From Bacteroidota bacterium (GTDB lineage Bacteria > Bacteroidota > Bacteroidia > Bacteroidales > F082): 64,000 bases of DNA. The stretch is taken from assembly GCA_002686705.1 (NCBI GenBank), contig NYYH01000016.1:7559-71558 (forward strand), given 5' to 3'. The position numbers were made by a program, and so were the translations under genes. Position 1 is the stretch's first letter, and every line of letters starts with the position of its first letter. Positions 24,824-33,976 of this stretch are shown here, piece by piece. The notes under the pieces were generated by a model. The model worked only from the letters and a program-made list of their open reading frames with translations, was not told where the DNA came from and searched no databases.

Positions 24824-26950
24824 TTAATTATAATTATCATTTTCCAGCAACATCAGCATAAATGCATATTCTAATGCTGTTTCTTTATGTTGTTCAAAAC
24901 GACCCGATGCTCCGCCATGACCAAAATCCATATTGGTTTTAAGTAACAGGATATTATCATCAGTTTTCATATCACGTAATTTAGCAACCCATTTAGCAGG
25001 TTCCCAATATTGCACCTGACTGTCGTGAAGACCTGTAGTTACAAGTATTGCCGGATAATCTTTTGCTTCCACTTGATCATAAGGTGAGTATGATAGCATG
25101 TAATCGTAATACTCTTTTTCGTTTGGATTACCCCATTCGTCATATTCGCTGGTTGTTAACGGAATACTTTCATCCAACATAGTAGTAACTACATCAACAA
25201 AAGGAACCGCGGCAATAACACCTCTAAATAATTCGGGGCGATAATTAATTACTGCACCAATCAGAAGTCCTCCTGCACTTCCTCCCAACGCAAATAATTT
25301 ATCGCTGGAAGTAAAGTTTTCAGCAATTAAATACTCAGCACAATCTATAAAGTCGAAATAAGTATTCTTTTTGTTGAGCATCTTTCCATCTTCATACCAA
25401 TTGCGACCAAGCTCTTCTCCACCACGGATATGAGCAATTGCAAATGCAAATCCCCTGTCTAATAAACTTAACCGTGATGATCTGAAAGTTGACTCAATAC
25501 TATAACCATACGATCCATACCCATAAAGTAATAACGGTGACTTTCCATTAATCTCGTATCCTTTTTTATAGACTATTGAGATTGGTACTTTAGAACCATC
25601 GCGAGAAACTGCATATTTTCTTTCAGTTACATAATCATCGGGATTGTATCCACCAACAACTTCTTGCTGCTTCAACATAGTTTGTTTATGATCGATCATA
25701 TCATAATCATAAACTGTACGAGGTGTCTTTAATGAAGTGTAGATGTATCTTAGCTTTTGAGAATTATAATCGGGATTAGTTGATGAAGTAACAAAGTAGT
25801 CATCCTCTTCAAAATCCAAATAGTAATCGCTATTACTTCTTGTATTGAATATCTTAAATTCAATAAGTCCATTTTTTCTTTCAGTAACAACGTAAAAATC
25901 ATTAAACACATCAACTCCCTCTATCAATACATTATCCCTTCCAGGTATATTCACTTTCCAATTTTCAATACTCGTATTTCTTTCTCCTACTTCCATCAAT
26001 TGAAAGTTTTTGGCTTTATAATTAGTGAGTATTAAAAATATACCATCCTGATGGCTAATTCCATATTCAACATCAGGTAATCGCTTCTGAAAAATAGTAA
26101 AATCCCCATCAGGATTATCAGCACTAAGAATACGGCTCTCAGATGACAATGTACTTTGTGAACTTATAACTATATATTTTTGAGACTTAGTTTTGCGTAC
26201 CCACACATGGAATGTAGGGTCAGCTTCTTCATAAACTAGTATGTCAGATTCAACATTTGTGCCAATTTTATGTTTGTAAATTCTGTATGATCTTAGCGTA
26301 TTATCTTTCACCTGATAGTAGACAGTGCTATTATCGTTAGCCCATACTACATTTCCGGTTGTGTTTGATATTATCTCATTGTAGAGTTTGCCTGTTTCAA
26401 TATTCTTGAAATAAATATCATATTTCCTACGACTTACTGTATCAACACTGTAAGCTAAGATGTTATTATTAGTACTAAAATTCCACCCGCCTATTCGGAA
26501 ATAAGGGTGACCTTCAGCTAAAAGGTTACCATCAAGGAATATCTTGTCATCAGCATTTTTTGTAAGTTTCTTCCGACAATATATAGGATATTCTTTCCCC
26601 TCTTCATATTTTATAAAGTACGAATATCCATTATAATTATACGGTACACTTATATCTGTTTGCTTTATTCTTCCAACAATTTCGTTATAGATCTTCTCTT
26701 GTAATATTTCAGTATCTTTCATTACCTCTTTTGTATAAGCATTTTCCGCCTTTAGGTAATCTATCACTTCGGGGTTTTCACGCTCCTTAAGCCAATAATA
26801 ATTATCAATACGAGTATGACCATGCTTTACAAGTTGCTTCTCTATTTTTTGAGCTTTGGGTTGTTTCATAGTACTTGTATTTAATTGTTGGCACGAAACC
26901 AATGTAACCGAAGCTACAAATAAAAGTGTAATTCTTAAAATTAAATTCAT
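24824..26950 (-). CDS. S9A prolyl oligopeptidase family protein, lipoprotein
   Basis: The 708-residue protein starts with a lipoprotein signal (LFVASVTLVSCQQ, predicted lipid Cys at 21), so it should be anchored in the envelope. After KQLVKHGHTRIDNYYWLKER, typical of oligopeptidase B/prolyl oligopeptidase, comes a seven-bladed propeller (about 70-430) and an alpha/beta-hydrolase domain. The triad is Ser558 in LGGSAGGLL, Asp643 in GLHDSQV and His678 in DFGHGG. It likely trims peptides of up to about 30 residues. Oligopeptidase B (after basic residues) is the closest named type, but specificity cannot be read by eye. The neighbouring receptor gene ends 117 bases upstream, behind a 10-bp perfect inverted repeat. 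Confidence 0.92.
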   Translation of the reverse strand: MNLILRITLLFVASVTLVSCQQLNTSTMKQPKAQKIEKQLVKHGHTRIDNYYWLKERENPEVIDYLKAENAYTKEVMKDTEILQEKIYNEIVGRIKQTDISVPYNYNGYSYFIKYEEGKEYPIYCRKKLTKNADDKIFLDGNLLAEGHPYFRIGGWNFSTNNNILAYSVDTVSRRKYDIYFKNIETGKLYNEIISNTTGNVVWANDNSTVYYQVKDNTLRSYRIYKHKIGTNVESDILVYEEADPTFHVWVRKTKSQKYIVISSQSTLSSESRILSADNPDGDFTIFQKRLPDVEYGISHQDGIFLILTNYKAKNFQLMEVGERNTSIENWKVNIPGRDNVLIEGVDVFNDFYVVTERKNGLIEFKIFNTRSNSDYYLDFEEDDYFVTSSTNPDYNSQKLRYIYTSLKTPRTVYDYDMIDHKQTMLKQQEVVGGYNPDDYVTERKYAVSRDGSKVPISIVYKKGYEINGKSPLLLYGYGSYGYSIESTFRSSRLSLLDRGFAFAIAHIRGGEELGRNWYEDGKMLNKKNTYFDFIDCAEYLIAENFTSSDKLFALGGSAGGLLIGAVINYRPELFRGVIAAVPFVDVVTTMLDESIPLTTSEYDEWGNPNEKEYYDYMLSYSPYDQVEAKDYPAILVTTGLHDSQVQYWEPAKWVAKLRDMKTDDNILLLKTNMDFGHGGASGRFEQHKETALEYAFMLMLLENDNYN

Positions 26951-27027
26951 TTATTATAATAATTTGAGAACTGAATTGTTAGGTCAAAACAAAATATTTA
27001 TGTGTAGTGGACAAGGAAATATTAATA

Positions 27028-27070
27028 TTAGATCAAGCTTTCATACTTACATTTTTCACCCTTGATCTAA
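27028..27070 (-). terminator. Perfect 10-bp inverted repeat at the end of the TonB-dependent receptor gene
   Basis: TTAGATCAAG (27028-27037) and CTTGATCTAA (27061-27070) are exact inverted copies separated by 23 bases. The right arm contains the receptor stop codon. A long T-run is lacking, so it could be a terminator, an RNA-stability hairpin or a protein-binding site. Confidence 0.5.
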
Positions 27071-29397
27071 AAGTAGAGACTAAATCCAAAACTGGGCATG
27101 AATGGTAACTGGTATACTTTTTCGTTTGTTACAATATCTACATAAAAAATATTTTCACGATCGTATACGTTTGTGATACTTAAATCTAGCACCAATTTAG
27201 TATTTGCACTTAGGTAGAAATTTCTTTTCAAATCAATATCCAGACGATGATACACTGGCAACCTGCCTGTAAACAAATCGCCATAAATTATTCCAATCTG
27301 ACCATTTTCAGTAATAAAATCAGTATTAACACCTCCAGGAAAGGATAGATACTCATAAAAGCCTTGTATTTGAGTAAATGGAAATCCTGTTCCTAGGTTC
27401 CATCTTGCTCCAAATTCCCATTCTCTTTTAGGTCCTGTTATATACGAGAAAACAACGTTTACATTATGTCTACGATCGAAATGTGGCGTATATTGAATCA
27501 TCTGTCCATTAACATCCTCATATTCACGGGTTACAAATCCTAGGGAATATACAACCCAAAAATATGCCTTTTTATAATCGTACTTAAGTACAACATCTAA
27601 ACCATAAGCATTACCTTTTTCAAGAATAAAGTCTTTTGTTTCAACATCTGAAGCACCAGGAGGTGCACTTTCTTCAGAATAAATCTTAAAGCGGTTTATA
27701 TTCGTTAGTTGTGGAAAATATTTATAATACCCCTCAATATTTAGTGAAAGGCTATTACTTACATCTAATTCTGCTCCCAAAATAAGATGGTCGGCTCTTT
27801 GTATTTTGCTATTCACTTCTTTTCCGTTGAAATTTGCAGGAACATTTTCTGGTCCTGAAAGGAATCCATAAAATAAGTTTACAACATCTCTATCTGAAGA
27901 AGCAGCAATTAAATTTTGTGAATACATACCTCCAGCAAATTTAATCCTAAACCTGTCGGTGGCGTTATATTTAATTGCAAGTCTGGGTTCTGGTGATATT
28001 TCTGAAAGCGAAGCGTATACTTGTACCCTTAAACCAGGTTCAACAATAAATTTGCCAATTACGGCTTTATACTTTGCAAACAACCCCAGTTGTGTTGTAT
28101 TCTCAATTTGCTCAATTTGAGCATTTATAAAATTTGTGAACTTATATTCTGTTCGATAACCCTCAAGTTCAAAACCAAATTTTAACTCGTCTTTTCCAAG
28201 AAAATAAGTAAAATTAAAACCAGCATTAAACCCTCCAATCATACTACTCCTTTCATTTAATGTTGTTGAGCTTATTTTTGAATTATATTGTGAATAGGCT
28301 ACAATTCCATCGATCAACACAGGTGATCTGCCCGGGATAATAACAAAGTTTGCTCCTCCACCCGATGAATTCCATCCAAAATCGGATATAGCTTTATAAT
28401 TTTTTACATTATCATTAAAATTAAATCCGAAAAAACTAACCTTACTACCATTAGCACCATTTAATGAAATTTTCCCATAAAAGTCGGCGAAATTAAAAGG
28501 TAAGCCATCTTCATCAATGTAACTATAAAAAATCTTTGAACTTTCTGCCAGATAGGAATTCTTAAATGATAAGACAAATGAAGCACTTCCCTTATCAGCA
28601 GATTTTTGTTTAACGATAGGACCCTCTACAATAGCCCTGGCACCAAATGTTGATGCACTCAGCACTCCGGCGTATCTTCTTTTATTTCCATCCTTTGTGG
28701 TTATATCCATAACCGACGATAGTCTACCTCCATATTCAGCATTAAAGCCACCTGTATATACATCAGCACTTCTTATAATGTCAGTTTCAAAAACTGAAAA
28801 AAGTCCGATAGAATGGAAAGGGTTATATACTGTCATTCCGTCAAGCATTACCTTGTTTTGAATTGGCGACCCCCCTCTAACATAAAACTGTCCTCCTTGA
28901 TCTCCAGTAAAAATAACTCCGGGAACTACCTGTAAGTACTGAGCAAAATCAGCTTGACCACCAATTGAAGGTATTTGCTTTATATCTTTCGGTGTTATCT
29001 TAATAACAGAAGTATTGGTTTCTGTTCGAGCTGCAGCACGTTCAGCACTAATCGTTATAGTCTCAAGCCTTACTGATGATTTCTTAAGAAAAAAGTTCTG
29101 GCTGATAATATCATCAGGAATTACTTTAACTTTTTTGTTAATAGTATCATAACCAAGATATGTAACTGATAGAGTATAATTACCTGGATCGATTTTTGAT
29201 ATTATAAAATAACCATTAACATCTGTTGATGCTCCGTAAGTAGTTCCTGCCAAAACAATATTGCAAAATATAGCCGGTTCTCCAGTTTCCTCTTCATAAA
29301 TAAATCCTCTGATTATACCTTGTTGGGCAACCAAATAGCTATGCCCTAAAAACATGAAAATCACGGGAATAAGAAGGAGTTTGTAATTATTTCTCAT
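27067..29397 (-). CDS. TonB-dependent outer-membrane receptor with carboxypeptidase-like N-terminal domain
   Basis: The 776-residue protein has a signal peptide (about 1-25), a carboxypeptidase regulatory-like domain (about 27-110, GIIRGFIYEEETGEPAIF and DVNGYFIISKIDPG), a plug (about 125-235) with YLQVVPGVIFTGDQGGQFYV and YVRGGSPIQNKVMLDG, and a 22-strand barrel that ends in an aromatic strand (FMPSFGFSLYF). It would import a ligand across the outer membrane using energy from TonB-ExbBD, encoded 2 kb away on the same strand. No SusD partner is present, so a glycan-uptake locus is unlikely; a metal chelate, peptide or vitamin is possible. Nothing in the sequence names the ligand. Confidence 0.93.
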   Translation of the reverse strand: MRNNYKLLLIPVIFMFLGHSYLVAQQGIIRGFIYEEETGEPAIFCNIVLAGTTYGASTDVNGYFIISKIDPGNYTLSVTYLGYDTINKKVKVIPDDIISQNFFLKKSSVRLETITISAERAAARTETNTSVIKITPKDIKQIPSIGGQADFAQYLQVVPGVIFTGDQGGQFYVRGGSPIQNKVMLDGMTVYNPFHSIGLFSVFETDIIRSADVYTGGFNAEYGGRLSSVMDITTKDGNKRRYAGVLSASTFGARAIVEGPIVKQKSADKGSASFVLSFKNSYLAESSKIFYSYIDEDGLPFNFADFYGKISLNGANGSKVSFFGFNFNDNVKNYKAISDFGWNSSGGGANFVIIPGRSPVLIDGIVAYSQYNSKISSTTLNERSSMIGGFNAGFNFTYFLGKDELKFGFELEGYRTEYKFTNFINAQIEQIENTTQLGLFAKYKAVIGKFIVEPGLRVQVYASLSEISPEPRLAIKYNATDRFRIKFAGGMYSQNLIAASSDRDVVNLFYGFLSGPENVPANFNGKEVNSKIQRADHLILGAELDVSNSLSLNIEGYYKYFPQLTNINRFKIYSEESAPPGASDVETKDFILEKGNAYGLDVVLKYDYKKAYFWVVYSLGFVTREYEDVNGQMIQYTPHFDRRHNVNVVFSYITGPKREWEFGARWNLGTGFPFTQIQGFYEYLSFPGGVNTDFITENGQIGIIYGDLFTGRLPVYHRLDIDLKRNFYLSANTKLVLDLSITNVYDRENIFYVDIVTNEKVYQLPFMPSFGFSLYF

Positions 29398-29526
29398 ACA
29401 TGAAAGTTTCTATTGTTTTTGAAACGTCCAAAGTAACTAAAAAGTGTGTTACAAATGCAATTTATTTAAGGAAGAAATAAAATAAATAATGTCAAACACT
29501 TCAATAAAAAGTCTATTAAACACAAA

Positions 29527-29547
29527 AGCCCTGCCGTAAGCAAGGCT
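29527..29547 (-). terminator. Imperfect hairpin terminator after the LiaF-like gene
   Basis: The minus strand reads AGCCTTGC, a TTACG loop, then GCAGGGCT followed by TTTTG. The 8-base arms pair with one mismatch. It is about 50 bases past the stop of the LiaF-like gene and fits an intrinsic terminator for the pspC-LiaF pair. Confidence 0.6.
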
Positions 29548-29597
29548 ATTGAAGAAATTTATGTTGATCAGACAGAAACTGTCCTACAATAGGGTTC

Positions 29598-30503
29598 TTA
29601 ATAACGAATTATTGAGCAACTCGAAATAGCTGTTTCAATAACTAGATAGATCTTATTTTCAGCTTCATTAAAATTCTTAGTTCTATAGTGACCATGATCA
29701 ATCTTTTCAAATCCGCGAATTGTTTTTCCTGATAAAACAGAAGTAATATTTAAATCGCAGCCAGATTCTTCTGGTACCTTTACCTTTATTGAGGAGGCTC
29801 CTGTTTCTACATTAACTTTTGTGTCATCATATTCGTCACCTAACTTAATCATAATGGCAGCAGCACCACCATCAACATCAAGGTCATTGATTTTAAGTCC
29901 TGATAAGTCAAATTCTACATCGGCTGCTCCAATATCAAACTGTAGATCCCAGACCGGTTGTGGATTTAATGACATTGCTATTCTATTGTTAGAATGCGAT
30001 CTTAATACAACATCATCTTCTATATAAATATCGACATCCACTAATTCATCTGTTTGTGAAACTGAATATTTATAGTCAATTAATGATCCTCTCTTTTCGA
30101 AGTTAATAAGGGCAATCGGATCGTCAATTAACATAAATGTACTAGCTGCTATTTCCATATTCAAATTTGCTTTTGCTACGCTATCCTCATATGGTAAAAT
30201 AAACTCCTGATTTACTGTCCTGGTGTCATAATCATGATTGTAACTTATGTAAAAATCATTGTCGTGCCATTGAACAGTTCTATTCATCATGTAGAAAACC
30301 GATCCTGCTAACACTAAAATTACCAATACTATTTTTGCAATGCTTTTTACAGGCAATATAGAAATTCCCCATAAAACAAGTACTACAGGCCACAAGCGCC
30401 ATAGGTTATACCAGTCGAAATCAAGTAAATTCAAGTTATCAAGTGTAAATAGCAACCCGATAAGTATCAGGATTATGCCCCAAAAAATGTTTCTAAATTT
30501 CAT
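29598..30503 (-). CDS. LiaF-like membrane protein
   Basis: The 301-residue protein has three or four membrane helices in the first 75 residues (FWGIILILIGLLFTLDNL and RLWPVVLVLWGISILP, the DUF5668 pattern) and a C-terminal beta-rich soluble domain (about 110-301) of repeated short strands (LKINDLDVDGGAAAIMIKLG), similar to the right-handed helix domain of LiaF/YvqF. Its start overlaps the end of the PspC-domain gene by 11 bases, so translation is coupled. In Firmicutes, LiaF-type proteins restrain a cell-envelope stress system; an envelope-stress role here is an inference from the domain and the PspC partner. Confidence 0.8.
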   Translation of the reverse strand: MKFRNIFWGIILILIGLLFTLDNLNLLDFDWYNLWRLWPVVLVLWGISILPVKSIAKIVLVILVLAGSVFYMMNRTVQWHDNDFYISYNHDYDTRTVNQEFILPYEDSVAKANLNMEIAASTFMLIDDPIALINFEKRGSLIDYKYSVSQTDELVDVDIYIEDDVVLRSHSNNRIAMSLNPQPVWDLQFDIGAADVEFDLSGLKINDLDVDGGAAAIMIKLGDEYDDTKVNVETGASSIKVKVPEESGCDLNITSVLSGKTIRGFEKIDHGHYRTKNFNEAENKIYLVIETAISSCSIIRY

Positions 30504-30987
30504 TGCTTTGCTTTTTAGTAGGTTTAAAAATATCCGGTTTAATAATTAGAACGCCAACAGCTACTAATAAAAGTGGCCAAAAATCAGTGACGTTATACCA
30601 TGGCATTAATCTATCAACTAAGAATAGCATGCCTAGAAAAATTAAGACGATTCCTGCTATGAGCCCAGTGTTAGAGGATTTTAAATGTCTCCTATTAGTA
30701 GTTCCGGGATTTGAGCCTTCATTGTTTTCATCTGTACTACTTTCATCTGTTTTTTTGCCATCGTTAAAGTTTTGATTTTGTGTATAGTTATGACCGTTAT
30801 TTTGTGCCGGAATTATTATCCACATCACAATATAAATCAATACACCACCTCCACCAAAAAATGCCAGTAGAACAAAAACAACACGAGCAAGTACAACATC
30901 AATATTAAAGTAATCAGCTAATCCGCTGGCTACACCACCAATAACTTTGTTGGAAGTTAATCGATATAGTCTTTCTGTAGTTTCCAT
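30493..30987 (-). CDS. PspC-domain membrane protein
   Basis: The 164-residue protein starts with a PspC domain (residues about 3-60: LYRLTSNKVIGGVASGLADY, then a glycine-rich helix VFVLLAFFGGGGVLIYIVMW). A polar linker (about 65-105) leads to two more helices in a DUF5668-like segment (GLIAGIVLIFLGMLFLVDRL). It lies at the head of a two-gene unit with the LiaF-like gene and has the complete promoter at 31029-31059. PspC of enterobacteria senses membrane damage and binds PspA; no pspA or pspB is nearby, so any sensing role here must work through other partners. Confidence 0.9.
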   Translation of the reverse strand: METTERLYRLTSNKVIGGVASGLADYFNIDVVLARVVFVLLAFFGGGGVLIYIVMWIIIPAQNNGHNYTQNQNFNDGKKTDESSTDENNEGSNPGTTNRRHLKSSNTGLIAGIVLIFLGMLFLVDRLMPWYNVTDFWPLLLVAVGVLIIKPDIFKPTKKQSNEI

Positions 30988-31028
30988 TATTTTTGATTTT
31001 TTATTAGTTGATTTTTTAAATTCTTTGG

Positions 31029-31059
31029 CAAATATATCTTGTTACCCAAGGGTAGCAAA
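31029..31059 (-). promoter_or_regulatory. Complete Bacteroidetes promoter of the pspC/LiaF-like pair
   Basis: On the minus strand TTTG (31056-31059) is followed after exactly 19 bases by TATATTTG (31029-31036). Both boxes and the spacing match the housekeeping consensus. The predicted leader is about 35 bases. Confidence 0.65.
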
Positions 31060-31124
31060 CAACAATTCGGTGAAAGGAGGTATTTTTTCGGTGGTTGGGG
31101 AAGTTATGGTACTATGTAAGGGTT

Positions 31125-32024
31125 CTACTTCATCAAAATAAAGTTGTACGTAATTGTACCACGTTGAAGTTCAGCGGCATTGTTATCTTTTACAAATGTA
31201 GAATTATAGGCAGCATCAACAGCGATCTTTCTGAGATTTTGATCAAGGATGTTAGTACCTTTTGCACTTACTTGAGCTTTTTTTACATTTCCATCCTGGT
31301 CAACCCAAATACTAACAACTACTGTTCCTTGCTCTCTGAATGTTGCTGTTGGTTTTTCAAGGAAAAGGCTGCCTCTGCCACCAAGACTAAAGGAAATCCC
31401 ATTTCCAGAGCCACCTAACCCGCTATAATCATCACTCTCTTTATATCCATGAGGTTTTCCCTGATCGCCAGCTCCTGCTGTAATCCCTTGATTCGTTCCC
31501 TTTGTGTCAGATGAACTTCCGGTATAAAGTGCTCTCTTATTTACGATAGGTTTCGGTTCTTCAATAGGAACTTCTTCAATGGGTTCTTCCTCAATAAATA
31601 TAGAGTCAATTATTTCTTCAATTGGTTTTTCTTCAACTTTATCATCGGGGATTGGGTCTGGTTTCTTTTCTTCAATAATTTCTTTCTCTGGTTCTTTTTC
31701 AGGTTTCTCTTCCTTTATTTCTTCTTCAATAACCGGAGCTTCTTCTATGTCCTGAGTAATAATTTCTTCCTCTACAGGTTCTGGGTCAGCAGGAGGTTGA
31801 ACAATTTTTTCCTGAACTGGGATGGGTTCTGACTTTGGAGGTGGAGCTTCACTCTGAATATTTCCTATTCCTTGTTCATCAAATCCCAAATTAACTTCAA
31901 CACCCTCCTCTCCAGGTAAAGGTAAAGGTGTTCGTAAAGCCACAACTAATAAAAAGATGAGCAATAATGCATGTATCATTATTGTCCCTATCATTCCCCT
32001 TCTTCTGTCCTTATCAATTTTCAT
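31125..32024 (-). CDS. TonB-like energy transducer with a long acidic linker
   Basis: The 299-residue protein has a cytoplasmic basic start (KIDKDRRRG), one membrane helix (about 11-29), a long linker (about 50-165) made mostly of Glu and Pro, a Gly-rich stretch, and a C-terminal TonB-like domain (about 215-299, GTVVVSIWVDQDGNVKKAQV). It follows exbD by 3 bases. The linker is far more acidic than the Glu-Pro/Lys-Pro linker of classical TonB. Two roles fit: a TonB for receptors such as the one at 27-29 kb, or a TolA-like partner of a Tol-type motor. I favour TonB because of the C-terminal pattern. Confidence 0.82.
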   Translation of the reverse strand: MKIDKDRRRGMIGTIMIHALLLIFLLVVALRTPLPLPGEEGVEVNLGFDEQGIGNIQSEAPPPKSEPIPVQEKIVQPPADPEPVEEEIITQDIEEAPVIEEEIKEEKPEKEPEKEIIEEKKPDPIPDDKVEEKPIEEIIDSIFIEEEPIEEVPIEEPKPIVNKRALYTGSSSDTKGTNQGITAGAGDQGKPHGYKESDDYSGLGGSGNGISFSLGGRGSLFLEKPTATFREQGTVVVSIWVDQDGNVKKAQVSAKGTNILDQNLRKIAVDAAYNSTFVKDNNAAELQRGTITYNFILMK

Positions 32025-32027
32025 TAG

Positions 32028-32441
32028 TTACCTTTTTGGCTTTGTGGCCAGAATAACCTTATGTGTTGTATTATGGTTATTATTTATTTCATTAACGGCA
32101 TCAATTACTACTACAATATCCTGAACAGAGGCTGTTTTGTCTGAACGCAATACAACAGAAGCTGCCTGCTCATTTCTAATAAGTCCGTATAGTACATTTT
32201 CAAGATTTACTCGATCAACTTTACGATCTTCAACATATATATTTCTAGCTTTATTTATGTAAACAGTAACTGTTTGCTTCGACATTGTTTTACTATTACT
32301 ATTTGGCAACAACAATTTTATTGCATTTGGTGCAACCAATGTAGATGTAAGCATAAAGAATATCAATAACAAAAATACCATGTCAGACATAGAAGCCATG
32401 CTGAAATTAGTATCGCGTTTATTTCGCATTTGTATAGCCAT
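32028..32441 (-). CDS. exbD: ExbD/TolR-family proton-channel subunit
   Basis: The 137-residue protein has a basic cytoplasmic start, one membrane helix (about 14-36) with MASMSDMVFLLLIFFML, where the Asp corresponds to the proton-carrying residue of ExbD/TolR, and a periplasmic domain (about 45-137). It sits between exbB (7 bases) and the TonB-like gene (3 bases) and forms with them the inner-membrane motor that uses the proton gradient. Only one exbD is present here; many Bacteroidetes carry two in a row. Confidence 0.93.
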   Translation of the reverse strand: MAIQMRNKRDTNFSMASMSDMVFLLLIFFMLTSTLVAPNAIKLLLPNSNSKTMSKQTVTVYINKARNIYVEDRKVDRVNLENVLYGLIRNEQAASVVLRSDKTASVQDIVVVIDAVNEINNNHNTTHKVILATKPKR

Positions 32442-32448
32442 AGCTTAT

Positions 32449-33144
32449 CTATTTAGCCGGTTCGTGAAGCATATCCATAAATTCAGTAGCATTAATTTCT
32501 AATTTATAAACTACCGATTGTATTCTGGCAACCAGTATATTATAGAAAATATATGCAGTAATTCCAACCACAAGTCCGCCAACTGTAGTTATCATAGCCT
32601 GATATATGCCACGTGACAGCAATTCGATGTTAATGTTATTTCCTGCCATCGACATATCGTAAAATGCCCTGATCATTCCAATAACAGTTCCTAAAAAACC
32701 AAGCATTGGGGCAGCTCCGGCAATAGTAGCAAGTCCGGCAACATTTCTTTCAAGTCTTGAGACTTCCAGTTTACCGGTATTTTCAATAGCAATATTAATA
32801 TCTCCCAATGGCCTGCCGATCCGTGATAATCCCTTACTGATCATTCTTCCAATTGGTGAATTATTTGTGAGACAAAGGGCTTGTGCCGACTCAAGTTTGC
32901 CATCGAGTATATAGCTACGAATATTATTCATAAATCCTTTATCCTCTTTTTTGGCTCGGCCAATTACGAAAAATCTTTCAATAAAAATATAGACTGCAAT
33001 TACCGATAACAGACCAATTATTCCCATTATCCAGCCACCTTTCATTACAAGGTCGATAATCGGTAATGTAATTTCACCTTCATTAGATGTTCCTGTTAAT
33101 AAGTTTGCAGCTTCTTGAATTTGTAATATAACTCCTGTTGTCAT
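32449..33144 (-). CDS. exbB: MotA/TolQ/ExbB-family proton-channel protein
   Basis: The 231-residue protein has a membrane helix near residues 30-55 (GWIMGIIGLLSVIAVYIFIE) and the paired helices typical of the family at about 130-160 (GLATIAGAAPMLGFLGTVIGMI) and 175-205 (AMITTVGGLVVGITAYIFYN). It forms the pentameric stator around the ExbD helices. It is the first gene of the exbB-exbD-tonB unit. No -7 box is evident in the 246 bases before it. Confidence 0.94.
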   Translation of the reverse strand: MTTGVILQIQEAANLLTGTSNEGEITLPIIDLVMKGGWIMGIIGLLSVIAVYIFIERFFVIGRAKKEDKGFMNNIRSYILDGKLESAQALCLTNNSPIGRMISKGLSRIGRPLGDINIAIENTGKLEVSRLERNVAGLATIAGAAPMLGFLGTVIGMIRAFYDMSMAGNNINIELLSRGIYQAMITTVGGLVVGITAYIFYNILVARIQSVVYKLEINATEFMDMLHEPAK

Positions 33145-33390
33145 TTGCGGATTTTCTAGTATGATTAAAGAATTGTAAATTTACTTTGATATTAATATGA
33201 ACATTATTTCTGTTCTCAAGTTTTTAAACATATAACTGTTAATACTAACTTAAAATTATAATTAATAGTATAAATAGAAATTAATCGTCGCTCAAATTTA
33301 GAACCTGAGGAATGGCTAGATTATTTAATGTCTAAAAAAATTTAAGATAAAGTGTAATTTCACAGTTGCTAATTCGTCTTTAATATAGAA

Positions 33391-33960
33391 ATGACAATAA
33401 AAGAGTTTAAAATAAACTTATTACCACTTAAAAATAGGTTATTCCGCCTGTCGTTAAGTATGCTGAATAACCACGACGATGCAGAGGATGCAGTTCAGGA
33501 AGTATATATTAAAATTTGGAAAATGCAACATAAATTAAATAACCTTAAGAACACTGAAGCTTTTATGATGACAGTAGCACGTAACTATTGTCTTGACAAG
33601 CTAAAAAGTAAAAGAAATCAGTTTTTGAGTCTAAATGATAATGTTGCTAATAACACTTTTCCAAGCCCCGCAGATACAAATGAACAAGCAGATTTAGTTG
33701 ATAAAGTAAAGCAAGTTATGCAACGCCTTCCTGAGCAGCAACGCACGATAGTTAATTTACGTGATGTTGAGGGCTATGACTATGATGAAATAATTGAAAT
33801 TACAGTATGGGATATTAATTATCTGAGGGTAAATTTATCGCGTGGAAGGAAAAAAATTAAAGATAGTATAATAAAGTTACAACATAATGAAACGGGCCAA
33901 GCCAGATCATCTCTGCCAAAAGAATATGATTTAAATGGTAAATCGCATGTAACTGATTAA
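33391..33960 (+). CDS. ECF-type RNA polymerase sigma factor
   Basis: The 189-residue protein has region 2 (about 15-75; NHDDAEDAVQEVYIKIWKM) and region 4 (about 115-165; LPEQQRTIVNLRDVEGYDYD and YLRVNLSRGRKKIK), with the short linker of ECF factors and no extra domain apart from a 25-residue tail. The next gene, 16 bases on, encodes a one-helix membrane protein that could be its anti-sigma factor, and a DUF4252 gene follows. This trio resembles a recurrent Bacteroidetes stress or envelope-sensing cassette. Regulated genes are unknown. It is divergent from exbB across 246 bases. Confidence 0.93.
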   Translation: MTIKEFKINLLPLKNRLFRLSLSMLNNHDDAEDAVQEVYIKIWKMQHKLNNLKNTEAFMMTVARNYCLDKLKSKRNQFLSLNDNVANNTFPSPADTNEQADLVDKVKQVMQRLPEQQRTIVNLRDVEGYDYDEIIEITVWDINYLRVNLSRGRKKIKDSIIKLQHNETGQARSSLPKEYDLNGKSHVTD

Positions 33961-33976
33961 AACAAAAGATAGACAC

